NCBI RefSeq assembly: GCF_902506065.1
Contig: NZ_LR732912.1
Span: forward strand, 1,937,983-2,001,982
DNA length: 64,000 nucleotides
Reading direction: 5' to 3'
DNA from: Arthrobacter sp. 9V
Lineage (GTDB): Bacteria > Actinomycetota > Actinomycetes > Actinomycetales > Micrococcaceae
The notes beneath the pieces are model-generated. The model was not told the origin of the DNA and did not search any database. It saw nothing but the letters and a program-made list of their open reading frames with translations. The translations under genes were made by a program, and so were the position numbers. Of the stretch, positions 1-7,537 are shown piece by piece. Position 1 is the first letter of the stretch. Each line of letters begins with the position of its first letter.

Positions 1-576
1 CAGTCTGCTGTTGGACAGCCACGCTCCGAACCGCTCAGTCCGTCACTTTCCTCCAGTTCTGCATTGCCGGAATCCCCGGTGTCCCCTCAGCCGGAAGCAA
101 CAGATGCCGGTGAGAGGGTGGTGGTGCACGTGGCCGGTGCCGTGCAGAAGCCCGGCATCGTGTCCCTGCCCCAAGGAAGCAGGGTCTTTCAAGCGATACA
201 AGCCGCCGGGGGTGCTGCGTCCGACGCAGACCTTAACGGGCTCAACCTCGCCGAAGTGCTCAGTGACGGCGTGAAAATTCACGTGCCGGTCATAGGGGAG
301 ATGCAGGTGGCACCATCCCCTCCTGGTGGCGGCTCCGGCAGCAACGGGGGAACCGCGGCCCCCGCGGCCAAGGGGGCGAAGGTAAACATCAACACAGCCA
401 CGCTGGAGGAATTGGGCACTCTGCCCAGGGTCGGGCCTGTAACTGCACAAGGAATCATCGATTGGCGAAAGGAGCACGGACCTTTTGCTTCTGTAGATGA
501 ACTTGACGCGGTTGAGGGCATTGGACCCAAGCTCATGGAGTCACTCAAAGACCTGATCGCGGTACAGGGTGGCTGA
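1..576 (+). CDS. comEA: ComEA, DNA-binding competence protein (5' end outside the window)
   Basis: ComEA binds incoming double-stranded DNA at the cell surface and hands it to the ComEC channel. The frame is open from base 1, so the start and membrane anchor lie upstream; a TTG at 64 is only an internal codon. An SLBB-type domain occupies roughly codons 40-96 (VVVHVAGAVQKPG...). A Gly/Ser/Pro-rich linker follows, then a C-terminal double helix-hairpin-helix from about codon 128 (VNINTATLEELGTLPRVGP ... VEGIGPKLMESL). The stop at 574-576 overlaps the comEC GTG start at 569, so the two genes are translationally coupled. Family assignment is firm; only the missing N-terminus is uncertain. Confidence 0.93.
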   Translation, partial: QSAVGQPRSEPLSPSLSSSSALPESPVSPQPEATDAGERVVVHVAGAVQKPGIVSLPQGSRVFQAIQAAGGAASDADLNGLNLAEVLSDGVKIHVPVIGEMQVAPSPPGGGSGSNGGTAAPAAKGAKVNINTATLEELGTLPRVGPVTAQGIIDWRKEHGPFASVDELDAVEGIGPKLMESLKDLIAVQGG

Positions 577-1383
577 GCCACTGGGGTTGACCGGGCTTGC
601 TCGGCCTACAAACACTACAGGTAGCCCAACGCAAGCGAAACGCATGGACCTTAGGCTGGTCCCTGCTGTGCTGGTGACCTGGTTCGTTGCTTTTGCAGGG
701 TCGCTGATTGGTGCCGCTCTATCAGCAGCTCTGGCGACGGTCATGGCGCTGGCGGGGGCCCTGCTGCTTGTGGTGGCACGCAGGCATCGCCCCAACGCGC
801 ATAGGGCAAGAACCATATGTGCCACCCTCGCACTGGCAAGTGTTCTTGGTGCGGCGGTGGCTGTAAGTTGCGCTGTCACGGCCAACGCACGGGAACAGGG
901 GCCGTTGGCTCAAGCTGTGGCAGGGAGTAGTGGTGTCCTAATCGAAGTTCGCATCACCGCAGTTCCTGCAGAGGTCCCTATGCCTGGCCACTCCGGCGGA
1001 AAGCGGTGGTCTGCTGCTGCGGCCTTGGTTGAGGTCACTTCCAAGGGTTCCGTAACCCGGGGTTCCGCAAACGTGATGGTGGTCGGTGGCAATGGCTGGC
1101 AGGACGTGCGGCCCGGTCAGCGCGTCAGAACCTCAGGAACGCTGAAAGCTGTACGTGAGGGACAGTCGGATGCCGCTGTCCTGTCCGCATCCTCAGCACC
1201 TGTTCTCATCGCGGATGATTTTGATGTCCGGCAGTCTGCTTTGGACGTGAGAAGACAGTTCGTCAGTGCATCGGCTTGGCTGCCTCCGGATCCGGCTGGC
1301 CTGTTGCCGGGAATGGTCACGGGGGACACCAGCGTGCTGCCGGAAAGTCTTGAGGCGGATATGAAGACAACGGGCATGACACA
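569..1383 (+). pseudogene. comEC: ComEC DNA-uptake channel, 5' fragment cut by the prophage
   Basis: Codons 1-271 and two bases of codon 272 of ComEC, the inner-membrane channel for single-stranded DNA in transformation. The GTG start at 569 overlaps the comEA stop; an ATG at 644 is an alternative. Hydrophobic helices near the N-terminus are followed by the extracellular DUF4131-like region. Bacterial sequence ends at the attachment core at 1382-1383. Reading then continues into phage DNA for six codons (stop near 1399). The natural continuation is at 41587. Whether the truncated product is stable is unknown; without the channel helices it cannot transport DNA. Confidence 0.9.
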
Positions 1384-1409
1384 ACACAAATCGGGATAGG
1401 CAGTGTTAT
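1355..1409. other. attL: attL, left prophage attachment site in comEC
   Basis: The junction was placed by restoring the comEC frame: Gly-Met-Thr ends at 1381 and His-Leu-Thr resumes at 41587. The only bases shared at both junctions in this register are CA (1382-1383 and 41585-41586). The phage half-site runs right from 1384 and ends in AGTGTTAT at 1402-1409, the inverted partner of ATAACACT in attR. A two-base core fits a serine integrase. The alternative core AC (1379-1380 with 41582-41583) would encode the same protein but would not centre the phage palindrome. Confidence 0.82.
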
Positions 1410-1660
1410 GAGTAAGCGTCGAAAAGCAACGATGGCGAGTGCTGAATGAGCCGCCCTGACGCGGCAGTCGTAGAACAACGAGGGCGGGACACTTTCCACC
1501 TAACGACACCACCTCAGTGGGCGTTGTCAAACCACCACCCATCATCCAGTAACAGTCGGCATCGGCATGCGCCGGAAGCCATCAACTTCCCGCTGGCGCT
1601 TCGAGGGCTGCATGATGTTTGAGGACAATTGCCCCAACTCACACCCCGGAAGACCACACC

Positions 1661-2482
1661 ATGGAAATGCGACCCAACGCCCAAGCGGAACCAAGTATCA
1701 AAACCATGATCATCCAGCACTTCGCACTAATCGCTTCAGGGGTTCTGGTGGTCTTTTGCGCCATTCGCATTCTGATTTTTGCAGCAGGGGACGTGAGCAT
1801 CGCACTTGCTGTCCTGAACACTGGACAGCAATTCACTATCCTCACCTCCACACTCTTCTCCCTGGTGTCTGCAGCCTCCTTCTTCGGGCTCTTTCTCCCA
1901 CAACTGAGCAAGTACGTGTTTCCAAACGTGCCGGCCTCCAAGAGCATCCTTTCCACGGGACTGCAATCGGTCCTACTTCCGTTGTGCGTAATTGTGGCTA
2001 TTTTGACCCTTCCGGTCCTCCAAATTGCCATGGGCACGGCGGGCTTGGCGCTTCTTGCTGTAATGAGCCTCATCCAAGCCAGAAAAAGAAAGCGAGGCAC
2101 GGCCAGAAAGGCCACAGATGCAGTGAACAGAGGCTGGATCCAGCGGGAAGGGCCAACATTTCTGGTCAGCATGATCGTTGTGACACAAGCCACTGCTCTC
2201 GTCAGTACTCCGTGGGTCCCTACCGAAACGATCAGCGTCAATCAGGGCGACCAGCAACGGGAGATCTCCGGTTACGTGATCGGCGAGCAAGGGAAGCAAA
2301 CGTTGGTGGTCGCCGTCAAAAGGAATGCTGTCACATGGATCAGTGAGGACAACCTCAAGGAGCGATTCCTCTGTGCCAGCGGCGGAAAACTCCAAGATTG
2401 GTACTGGAAGCCATTGACCGAGGTATTCCCTACCCCAGCTGCCGCCACGAGACCGGCACGGCCAGAATGCAAAGAAGGATAG
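1661..2482 (+). CDS. Multi-pass membrane protein of unknown function (prophage left end)
   Basis: A 273-residue protein not matched to a named family. The start at 1661 is preferred because GGAAG lies 8 bases upstream; an in-frame start at 1619 is possible. About five hydrophobic segments are visible (near residues 17-42, 55-75, 100-118, 119-137 and 163-182). A basic loop with RKRKR near residue 140 and a polar C-terminal domain of about 90 residues follow. It stands alone on the plus strand beside attL, outside the lytic operons. Expression from the prophage and a role in host-surface change or superinfection exclusion are conceivable but unproven. Confidence 0.6.
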   Translation: MEMRPNAQAEPSIKTMIIQHFALIASGVLVVFCAIRILIFAAGDVSIALAVLNTGQQFTILTSTLFSLVSAASFFGLFLPQLSKYVFPNVPASKSILSTGLQSVLLPLCVIVAILTLPVLQIAMGTAGLALLAVMSLIQARKRKRGTARKATDAVNRGWIQREGPTFLVSMIVVTQATALVSTPWVPTETISVNQGDQQREISGYVIGEQGKQTLVVAVKRNAVTWISEDNLKERFLCASGGKLQDWYWKPLTEVFPTPAAATRPARPECKEG

Positions 2483-2537
2483 ATCGATCCGTCGTGTGCC
2501 TGACAACTTAGAAGGACGTGATTCGGATGCTTGGGAA

Positions 2538-2951
2538 CTAGCGGATCCGATTCTTAGCCTTGTTGGCGTTAGCGCGGTTCTTAGCCTTGTTGGCCTTAGC
2601 GCTGGCATCTTGCACTTGCTCCCACGCTTCGTGGCAGTAGTTGTAAGCCATAGTGCTGATAGTCAGCGCGAAAGAACCGCCGAGAAGGTAGATCGAAATC
2701 AAGACGACCCACTCTGCAAGTGGCGTGGACCCTCTGCCCGCCGCTATGTGAAGACAGAGTATTGTCGAGAAAATCGCCCCGGCCGCTGCCACATAGCGAG
2801 CAACATTGTTGATAAAGCCGGTCCATGCGTAGAACCGGGGACGATTGATCGCGGATACCCTGGGCAGCAATTTCTGCTCGAGCATCATCGCGATCAGTAG
2901 GGCGGGAAAGACCTGGGCGACAAGGCCAGCGAAAGATTCAGAAATCTGCAC
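2538..2951 (-). CDS. Small membrane protein with Lys/Asn/Ala-rich tandem-repeat tail
   Basis: A 137-residue protein with a GTG start. Three likely membrane helices lie near residues 8-28, 43-70 and 80-103. The cytoplasmic tail (about 108-137) is built from KANKAKNR-like repeats. The repeat is visible in DNA as a 17-base direct repeat, TTCTTAGCCTTGTTGGC, at 2551-2567 and 2578-2594, a 27-base period equal to nine codons. No family recognised. It is convergent with the upstream membrane-protein gene and may belong to the same accessory unit. Confidence 0.55.
   Translation of the reverse strand: MQISESFAGLVAQVFPALLIAMMLEQKLLPRVSAINRPRFYAWTGFINNVARYVAAAGAIFSTILCLHIAAGRGSTPLAEWVVLISIYLLGGSFALTISTMAYNYCHEAWEQVQDASAKANKAKNRANANKAKNRIR
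2551..2594. repeat. Direct repeat (17 bp, 27-bp period) inside the membrane-protein gene
   Basis: TTCTTAGCCTTGTTGGC occurs at 2551-2567 and again at 2578-2594. The 27-base period keeps the reading frame and lengthens the basic tail of the encoded protein by nine residues per copy. Copy number could vary by slippage without frameshifting. Confidence 0.85.
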
Positions 2952-3038
2952 GCCGAATATTACCCCGATACGCCCCCATCACCTACAACGCCGTCAGGGT
3001 GGCGCGTCCAAATGCGGATGCGCCACCCAGCCCGCTAA

Positions 3039-3698
3039 CTAGGAGTTGCGGGCAGCCGTACGAGCATCCGCGGCATCCTTGAGGCGCTGGAGTTTCGCTT
3101 TCGACTGGTAGACATCATGAAGGATGAGATCCATGAATGTCAGAACGCCGTCAGCGTCCTCAGCGTCAACTGGCACCGTGAAATCACCATGAGCCATGTC
3201 ATTCCCAAAGACGCGAACCGTGTTGGCGGTATCCTTGGCGAACTGGTTAATGAGCCCGGCAGTGAACATGGCTTCGATCTTGTTGTACAGGCTGCCGGTG
3301 GTGATTCCGTTTTCCTTTGCAACGGATTCGATGACCGCTCGGGCCATCAGTATGGATGACATAAGAGCATCAATGCTGCGGCATTTGTGGGCCTCTGATG
3401 CGGGAATTCCCACAACGTCTGGGACGTCGGGGAAGTCTTGGCCCTGGACATACCTTGGGGCCCAGTCTGAAGGATCGTTTTGAGACCAGAAGTTCACATT
3501 GTTCCCAACATCGCCCGCTGTCGTGGGCCGCTGCGGACGCCGGAGTCCGCCGACATTGAGACGCCCACAGTTGTCACACCTGAACGACGACTCGTTCCAT
3601 CCAGTGCCCATTCCGTTCACGTCAGGAACCCAGTTACCTGGCCCAATTACTGTCATGTGGCTATGCGTCCCGCAGCGGCCGCAAGTTGTGCTTGCCAT
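3039..3698 (-). CDS. DUF4145-like protein with N-terminal zinc ribbon
   Basis: About 219 residues. The start at 3698 is chosen because GGGAG sits 5-8 bases upstream; a longer frame to 3806 would translate a microsatellite and is unlikely. The N-terminus has two cysteine pairs (CGRC near residue 6, CDNC near residue 41), as in a zinc ribbon. The C-terminal half resembles DUF4145 (AHKCRSIDALMSSILMARAV ... FGNDMAHGDF), an all-helical domain also found in restriction- and defence-associated proteins. Its biochemical activity is unknown. In a prophage left end it is a candidate defence or exclusion gene, which is inference only. Confidence 0.7.
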   Translation of the reverse strand: MASTTCGRCGTHSHMTVIGPGNWVPDVNGMGTGWNESSFRCDNCGRLNVGGLRRPQRPTTAGDVGNNVNFWSQNDPSDWAPRYVQGQDFPDVPDVVGIPASEAHKCRSIDALMSSILMARAVIESVAKENGITTGSLYNKIEAMFTAGLINQFAKDTANTVRVFGNDMAHGDFTVPVDAEDADGVLTFMDLILHDVYQSKAKLQRLKDAADARTAARNS

Positions 3699-3720
3699 AT
3701 TTCTCCCTCGTCGTCGGCCC

Positions 3721-3747
3721 TGATCCTGATCCTGATCCTGATCCTGA
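3721..3747. repeat. Hexanucleotide microsatellite (TGATCC)x4
   Basis: Four perfect TGATCC units at 3721-3744 followed by TGA lie 22 bases upstream of the DUF4145-protein start, in its probable leader or promoter. Changes in unit number would alter promoter or leader spacing in 6-bp steps. Confidence 0.9.
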
Positions 3748-3888
3748 ATAAACATACCGGGACACGACGCCGCCGCTGAAAAGACAAGAAACCGCCTGAT
3801 CCGCACGGAGGCCGCTGTGGCGTACCACCCGCAGACTGTTGCACTCCTCCATCAACGCCGCCGGACACAAGCAAGACCGGTCAGCCGC

Positions 3889-4260
3889 CTACTGCGAAAG
3901 AAACCCCGGGAGCCTCTTGCCCCACTGCACCCCGCGCAGCCATTCCGGGCACCGGTTGTACTCATCGATGTCCCACTCTGATTCAGTGACCGGCCGGACC
4001 GATTCCTTGGGCAACCAAGCGGTGAGGCTGTCCTTGTCATCGTCGTACCAGTTGACGCTGATCTGCGTGCCGTTCCAGTACTTCGCCTCGGCATAGACAG
4101 CAACCGTCCCGCCGGCCTTCAGCGGCACTTGCGCGAGCACTTTGGGGTAATGGCCCATCTCCCACGATTTCACCTCGTTCACGGGCCCCTCGCGCTCCGG
4201 GTGAGCAAAGTCGTACCTCTGCCCGTCAAGCAGGAACGATGTGGGCGGGAGGATTGGCAT
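3889..4260 (-). CDS. Hypothetical phage protein (123 aa)
   Basis: Start chosen at the ATG at 4260 (MPILPPTSFLLDGQRYDFAH...). Longer in-frame starts up to 4434 would run through the operator and across the divergent small gene. The soluble, Trp- and Asp-rich protein (EAKYWNGTQISVNWYDDDKD) has no motif I recognise. It diverges from the 34-residue gene at 4355, and the intervening 94 bases hold the paired palindromes at 4286 and 4308, so both genes may share control. Confidence 0.5.
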   Translation of the reverse strand: MPILPPTSFLLDGQRYDFAHPEREGPVNEVKSWEMGHYPKVLAQVPLKAGGTVAVYAEAKYWNGTQISVNWYDDDKDSLTAWLPKESVRPVTESEWDIDEYNRCPEWLRGVQWGKRLPGFLSQ

Positions 4261-4285
4261 GGTTCCATGTTGCCCTAAATCCCAA

Positions 4286-4320
4286 GGTGTAGCGCGCTTG
4301 CCCTTTGGGTGTAGCGCGCT
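4286..4320. promoter_or_regulatory. Paired palindromic operator, two GGTGTAGCGCGCT sites 22 bp apart
   Basis: GGTGTAGCGCGCT occurs at 4286-4298 and 4308-4320. Each contains the perfect palindrome AGCGCGCT. The 22-base spacing is about two helical turns, so two dimers would bind the same DNA face. The right copy lies inside the promoter ending at 4325. It probably controls the tiny plus-strand gene cluster and possibly the divergent gene at 3889-4260. The regulator is unknown; the HTH protein at 4701-4898 or the LuxR-type protein at 5246 are candidates. Confidence 0.6.
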
Positions 4321-4325
4321 ATACT
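4298..4325 (+). promoter_or_regulatory. Probable sigma-70-type promoter for the small-gene cluster
   Basis: TTGCCC at 4298-4303 and TATACT at 4320-4325 are separated by 16 bases and lie 29 bases before a strong start signal (GGAAGGAGG then ATG at 4355). The second operator palindrome fills the spacer, so a bound repressor would block polymerase. Confidence 0.55.
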
Positions 4326-4354
4326 TTCTATATCGGACAAGGAAGGAGGTACGA

Positions 4355-4459
4355 ATGGAAGTACTGGGACTGGCAGTTATGACGGCCAGCCTGATCGCGG
4401 CGATAATCCAAATCATCATCGCGTGGCCCCGCAAAGGGAAAGGCAGACGTCGTAAGTAG
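4355..4459 (+). CDS. 34-residue single-pass membrane peptide
   Basis: A very short gene with an almost perfect ribosome site, GGAAGGAGG, six bases before ATG. One hydrophobic helix (residues 3-24, LGLAVMTASLIAAIIQIIIA) is followed by a strongly basic tail (RKGKGRRRK). This is the layout of small phage membrane peptides such as holin-like or toxin-like proteins. The function is not known. It is the first gene of a plus-strand cluster of five tiny genes. Confidence 0.6.
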   Translation: MEVLGLAVMTASLIAAIIQIIIAWPRKGKGRRRK

Positions 4460-4528
4460 CCAATAAGGGAACCGGGCTAGAGAAAGTAGCCCGGTTCCCC
4501 TCCCAGCCTACCTACCATTCGAAAACAT

Positions 4529-4708
4529 ATGAAGATCACCAAAGACCCACTATTCATCACCATCATCTTTACCGGCATCGCCATCGGGGCCGGGGCCATG
4601 CTCGCAGGTGACAAGTACCCGGCAGCCAGTCTTGGAATCCTGGCCGCATGGGTGGTCGCTGCGGCGATTGCAGCGGTCATCCTCACGAAGCGTCGCCGGC
4701 ATGGTTGA
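4529..4708 (+). CDS. 59-residue two-helix membrane protein
   Basis: ATG at 4529 in MKITKDPLFITIIFTG... Two hydrophobic segments (about 8-25 and 32-52) are separated by a short loop (AGDKYP), with a basic end (TKRRRHG). The size and two-helix layout resemble small phage membrane proteins. The stop at 4706-4708 overlaps the next gene's ATG at 4701, indicating coupling. No family recognised. Confidence 0.6.
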   Translation: MKITKDPLFITIIFTGIAIGAGAMLAGDKYPAASLGILAAWVVAAAIAAVILTKRRRHG

Positions 4709-4898
4709 GCTGGAGAAAGTGCGGGCGGCGGCCGAGGCGAAGACCAAAGCCACCGCTGAGGCAACCCGCCTCGAGCTGGAGCTCCGTGAGCTGATCCAGG
4801 AAGCGTTCGCTGACGACAACGTCCGGCTCAAGGATCTGATTGAAGCCACCGGTCTATCCAAGGCGAGGCTGTACCAGATCCGGGACGGTAGGCGCTGA
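4701..4898 (+). CDS. Small coiled-coil / helix-turn-helix DNA-binding protein (65 aa)
   Basis: Residues 2-38 form a charged helical segment (LEKVRAAAEAKTKATAEATRLELELREL). Residues 42-63 (DNVRLKDLIEATGLSKARLYQIRDG) look like a helix-turn-helix in which GLSKARLYQIR is the recognition helix. A small DNA-binding protein in this position could be the cluster's own regulator or the unidentified excisionase; neither is shown. Its start lies within the end of the preceding gene. Confidence 0.6.
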   Translation: MVELEKVRAAAEAKTKATAEATRLELELRELIQEAFADDNVRLKDLIEATGLSKARLYQIRDGRR

Positions 4899-4951
4899 AT
4901 GGCGAGCATGAGGACCACGGGCCGCAACCGGACCACTGAAGAGGGGCGTCA

Positions 4952-5131
4952 ATGAAGATAGTCAATGTTGGTAGTAGCTTTCCGCAGAACCCGGTAGCCG
5001 CTACGCGAGATTGCCCTGCTAAGTCCAGCAATCTGGGGTTTGAAGTGTCCTGTGTCCTAGCGGCGGGGCATGAGGGCCGGCACATTGCTGCCAACGCGGA
5101 CATGGTTGTTGTCGAAGCTTGGGGACAGTAA
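4952..5131 (+). CDS. Small phage protein with a C...GHEGRH motif (59 aa)
   Basis: ATG at 4952 follows GAGGGG by 6 bases. The short protein has Cys at about 21 and 34 and the motif GHEGRHIA, a pattern repeatedly seen in small actinophage proteins thought to bind metal (C-x-GH-x-G-x-H). No function assigned. An 18-codon frame (4899-4955) directly upstream overlaps this start and may only serve to couple translation. Confidence 0.55.
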   Translation: MKIVNVGSSFPQNPVAATRDCPAKSSNLGFEVSCVLAAGHEGRHIAANADMVVVEAWGQ

Positions 5132-5138
5132 CGAGAAA

Positions 5139-5249
5139 ATGCCCTCATCCGGTCAGGGGTCCTATGCCGGCTGCACGTGCCCACCCTGGCATGACCCACG
5201 GTTCACAGCACCGGTGAATCCGAGCCGCGAGCTGCAGAGAGAGAACTAG
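5139..5249 (+). CDS. 36-residue Cys-containing phage peptide
   Basis: ATG at 5139, 7 bases after the preceding stop, in a frame reading MPSSGQGSYAGCTCPPWHD... The Cys-x-Cys-x3-His pattern could bind metal. No clear ribosome site, so expression would depend on coupling. The end overlaps the convergent LuxR-type gene by 4 bases. Support is positional only. Confidence 0.35.
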   Translation: MPSSGQGSYAGCTCPPWHDPRFTAPVNPSRELQREN

Positions 5250-6232
5250 CGTCCTCGTCCTGCCGTCTTCCTTACCAATTCGCACAGCACTGCCCTCGAA
5301 GTGGTACCCGTCTTTCGGAGGGCATTGGAGATGTGGTTTTCGACGGTGCGGACGCTGATCTCCAGATATTCCGCGATCTCCCAGTTCGTCATTTCGCCGG
5401 CCAGGGCGGACAACTCGACTTCGCGGGGTGTGAGTCGGACGCCGGCGGGGTTTGCCGTTGGCGCGGTGTCCGGTTTGGGGAGCAAGGCAACCACCTGTTC
5501 GGGGCTGAGTTCTGACTGCATTTCTTCAAGGGTGCCTGCCATATGTTCGTTCGAAAGGGAATCGGAGGTCATCTTCCATTCCTTACCGTTGAGGGAGAGC
5601 TGTCCAGCCAGCACGGCCGCCTGGACGATTCGAACAACGAGCTTGGGGTTTCCTTCCGAAGCGGAGACGAGCCGTGCTGCCGCCGCCCTGGTCAATGGGT
5701 TTCCGAGCGTCCTTCTTGCAAGCGAACTGGTTTCTGAATCGGAGAGTGGATGCAACCGGATGACGGCTTCGGAGCGTCTAGCGAGCAGGGCTAAGTGATC
5801 CTGCCCCAAGGGTGTGGACGCTGGAGCTGAGGTCACGAGCGGGCAATCAGTACGCCGGAGAACGTCTTCGAGCACTGCGAGGGAGTGCTGGTCGACGTAT
5901 TGGATGTCATCGATCATTATGACGGGCTGGTGTTGGGCTGCGAGTTGGGCGGATAGTGCATTGGCGAGGTGAACGACTCTTGTGCGTCCTGGCCTTGTGG
6001 CCAACTCGAGGGCGTCAATTGCAGCGAGCGGGATGTTCCGCTGGGTGCGGAGGGCGTTGATGACGCGGGGTGTGTGGCCGAAGCGTTCCAGCCGGGTTAC
6101 TAACTCCGCTATTACCGTCGACTTGCCGCTGCCCGCGGCTCCAATGATCCGAACGCCATTTCCGGGTTTGATCATTTCGATAGCTCGCCCGATCTCTCCT
6201 TCGAACAGACCTTCTGTTTCTTGTTTTGCCAT
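5246..6232 (-). CDS. ATPase-LuxR family transcriptional regulator
   Basis: Start at 6232 (MAKQETEGLFEGEIGRAIEM) is favoured by GGAG 8 bases upstream; 6298 is an alternative giving 350 residues. An N-terminal STAND/AAA-type ATPase carries Walker A GAAGSGKST (about 31-39) and Walker B VIMIDDIQ (about 103-110). The C-terminus is a GerE/LuxR helix-turn-helix (about 266-308, LTPREVELSALAGEMTN ... RTVENHI). The layout is that of the LAL/MalT class but short, without a sensor domain between. Such proteins activate transcription on ligand and ATP binding. It is unusual as phage cargo and may control host or prophage genes from the lysogen. Confidence 0.82.
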   Translation of the reverse strand: MAKQETEGLFEGEIGRAIEMIKPGNGVRIIGAAGSGKSTVIAELVTRLERFGHTPRVINALRTQRNIPLAAIDALELATRPGRTRVVHLANALSAQLAAQHQPVIMIDDIQYVDQHSLAVLEDVLRRTDCPLVTSAPASTPLGQDHLALLARRSEAVIRLHPLSDSETSSLARRTLGNPLTRAAAARLVSASEGNPKLVVRIVQAAVLAGQLSLNGKEWKMTSDSLSNEHMAGTLEEMQSELSPEQVVALLPKPDTAPTANPAGVRLTPREVELSALAGEMTNWEIAEYLEISVRTVENHISNALRKTGTTSRAVLCELVRKTAGRGR

Positions 6233-6350
6233 TCCACAACTCCACTGCAAACCTAGGGCTGTCCTGATGCCGAACAGCTTGGACTCGACGAACGCCATTT
6301 CTTCATGCCAGTGGCGGTCTCGTGGGCTTCATGACGGCGGGCAATGCAAA

Positions 6351-6381
6351 AGAGCCCCCACCCAGGAAGGGTGGGGGCTCT
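6351..6381 (-). terminator. Rho-independent terminator of the late operon
   Basis: A perfect 13-base-pair stem, AGAGCCCCCACCC / GGGTGGGGGCTCT, with a 5-base loop. On the minus strand it is followed by TTTTGC. It lies just after the last late gene (ending at 6387) and would end the long minus-strand lysis/structural transcript. Confidence 0.9.
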
Positions 6382-6386
6382 CATGT

Positions 6387-6707
6387 CTATTTCTTGGAGC
6401 GTTTTCGCGTGTCTTGGACGCTCAGGTCACTTACCGGGCTCATCAAGAGGTGTTTGGCTCCGTAGTTCGGCGTTCTCGCGGAACCGAGGACAGCGCGGGT
6501 AAGCCAGTCGGGGAGGCGTGGTTCCAGCCAGCGCCAGAACGCGTACCAGGCACCGATGAGGACGGCCGCAACAACGGCGGACAGCGGCGTCCCGTACTCA
6601 AGCAATGCCACGCGGTGGGGTTCAAGGACCGGCAGCAGGCCGATTGTCCAGCCGATGAGTGAACCCCACAGGGCGGGGACAACGGTCCGGAGAAGGGACG
6701 TCAACAT
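6387..6707 (-). CDS. Two-helix membrane protein of the lysis region, possible holin
   Basis: 106 residues with good spacing of GGAAGG before ATG. Hydrophobic helices near residues 6-27 and 40-60 are followed by a basic, soluble tail. It is the last gene before the late terminator and directly follows the endolysin gene, which fits a holin or lysis accessory protein. The sequence gives no family-specific motif, so the role rests on topology and position. Confidence 0.6.
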   Translation of the reverse strand: MLTSLLRTVVPALWGSLIGWTIGLLPVLEPHRVALLEYGTPLSAVVAAVLIGAWYAFWRWLEPRLPDWLTRAVLGSARTPNYGAKHLLMSPVSDLSVQDTRKRSKK

Positions 6708-6709
6708 GC

Positions 6710-7537
6710 TCAGCCTTCCGTTGCAGCGAGTCGGGCACGGATAGCCTCAATGACAGCTTCGGCGTTGGCCTCGGTAACCAGTGTGGCCAGCGCTCCCGGA
6801 GAAACGCTATCCGCAATTTCCACCAGCACTTGGCCCTGCCCGAGCTGCTCGGTACGTACGTTTGCCTGGTCTTGGATGACCGCGATTTCCTTGCCATCAC
6901 GAACAACGGTGGTTCCCCACCAGACTCGGGTGGGCAGTGCATCAAACGCTGCCCTTGTTTCCTCCCGATGCGCCGTCACGCGCTTCTGAGTTTCGATCAG
7001 CACCTTAGCGAGGCCAGGGTTATCCATGCGCCCGTCCCAGGCGTAGTCGCCTAGGAACACGTCGTTGATGTGGTCCTTGATTTCTTGAACTTCTGCAGCA
7101 GACAATTCGTCCTCCTGTGGGGATTGGGTGAAGCCGGTGTATTCGATGGAGTTGCTGACATTCACTACCCGAACGGTTTCGATGTCCTCGGACCAGCCGA
7201 GGTACATCAGTGGCAGGCCATAGCGGGCGTAGTAGCCCATAAGGTCCGCGAGGTTCGGGTGATGGTGTGGGACGGTTGAGTCGTCGCTTGTGGAGAAGAT
7301 CGAACCGTCCGGCGCGCGCAGGACCACATGGCCCAAAGGTTCGTCGGCCATGAAGAACCACAACGGCACCCAAGCGTCCGGGAAATTCTGATCCCGATGC
7401 TTATATTGGGCGTTGGACCAGCCCGAGGTAGCGGACGGGTAGACGCCGCCGAGACCGAACGTTTCGCGGACGTACTGAAGGCAGTAGCCCGGTTCGCATG
7501 GGATGTGCGGGTTCGGCGTTATGAGTTGGGCTGTCAT
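6710..7537 (-). CDS. Endolysin with N-terminal CHAP-like domain
   Basis: 275 residues. The N-terminal region (about 1-140) has a cysteine-histidine arrangement typical of CHAP/NlpC-like cell-wall amidases: Cys19 in EPGYCLQYV, His70 in GHVVLR, with Asp77 and following polar residues as possible third members. The C-terminal 130 residues are helical and could be wall-binding or for oligomerisation. GGAGG precedes the ATG by 6 bases. Located between the DUF2746-like gene and the putative holin, it is the natural candidate for degrading host peptidoglycan at lysis. Confidence 0.75.
   Translation of the reverse strand: MTAQLITPNPHIPCEPGYCLQYVRETFGLGGVYPSATSGWSNAQYKHRDQNFPDAWVPLWFFMADEPLGHVVLRAPDGSIFSTSDDSTVPHHHPNLADLMGYYARYGLPLMYLGWSEDIETVRVVNVSNSIEYTGFTQSPQEDELSAAEVQEIKDHINDVFLGDYAWDGRMDNPGLAKVLIETQKRVTAHREETRAAFDALPTRVWWGTTVVRDGKEIAVIQDQANVRTEQLGQGQVLVEIADSVSPGALATLVTEANAEAVIEAIRARLAATEG

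Noticed and set aside
1567..2346. 259-codon plus-strand frame overlapping the left-end membrane protein
   Set aside because: Polar His/Pro/Arg-rich reading, no ribosome site; the overlapping frame gives clean membrane helices.
3721..3747. CRISPR-like array
   Set aside because: Uniform 6-base units with no spacers; no cas genes in the window. No other CRISPR array was seen.
4899..4955. 18-codon frame overlapping the next ATG
   Set aside because: Too short to support as a protein; may only couple translation.
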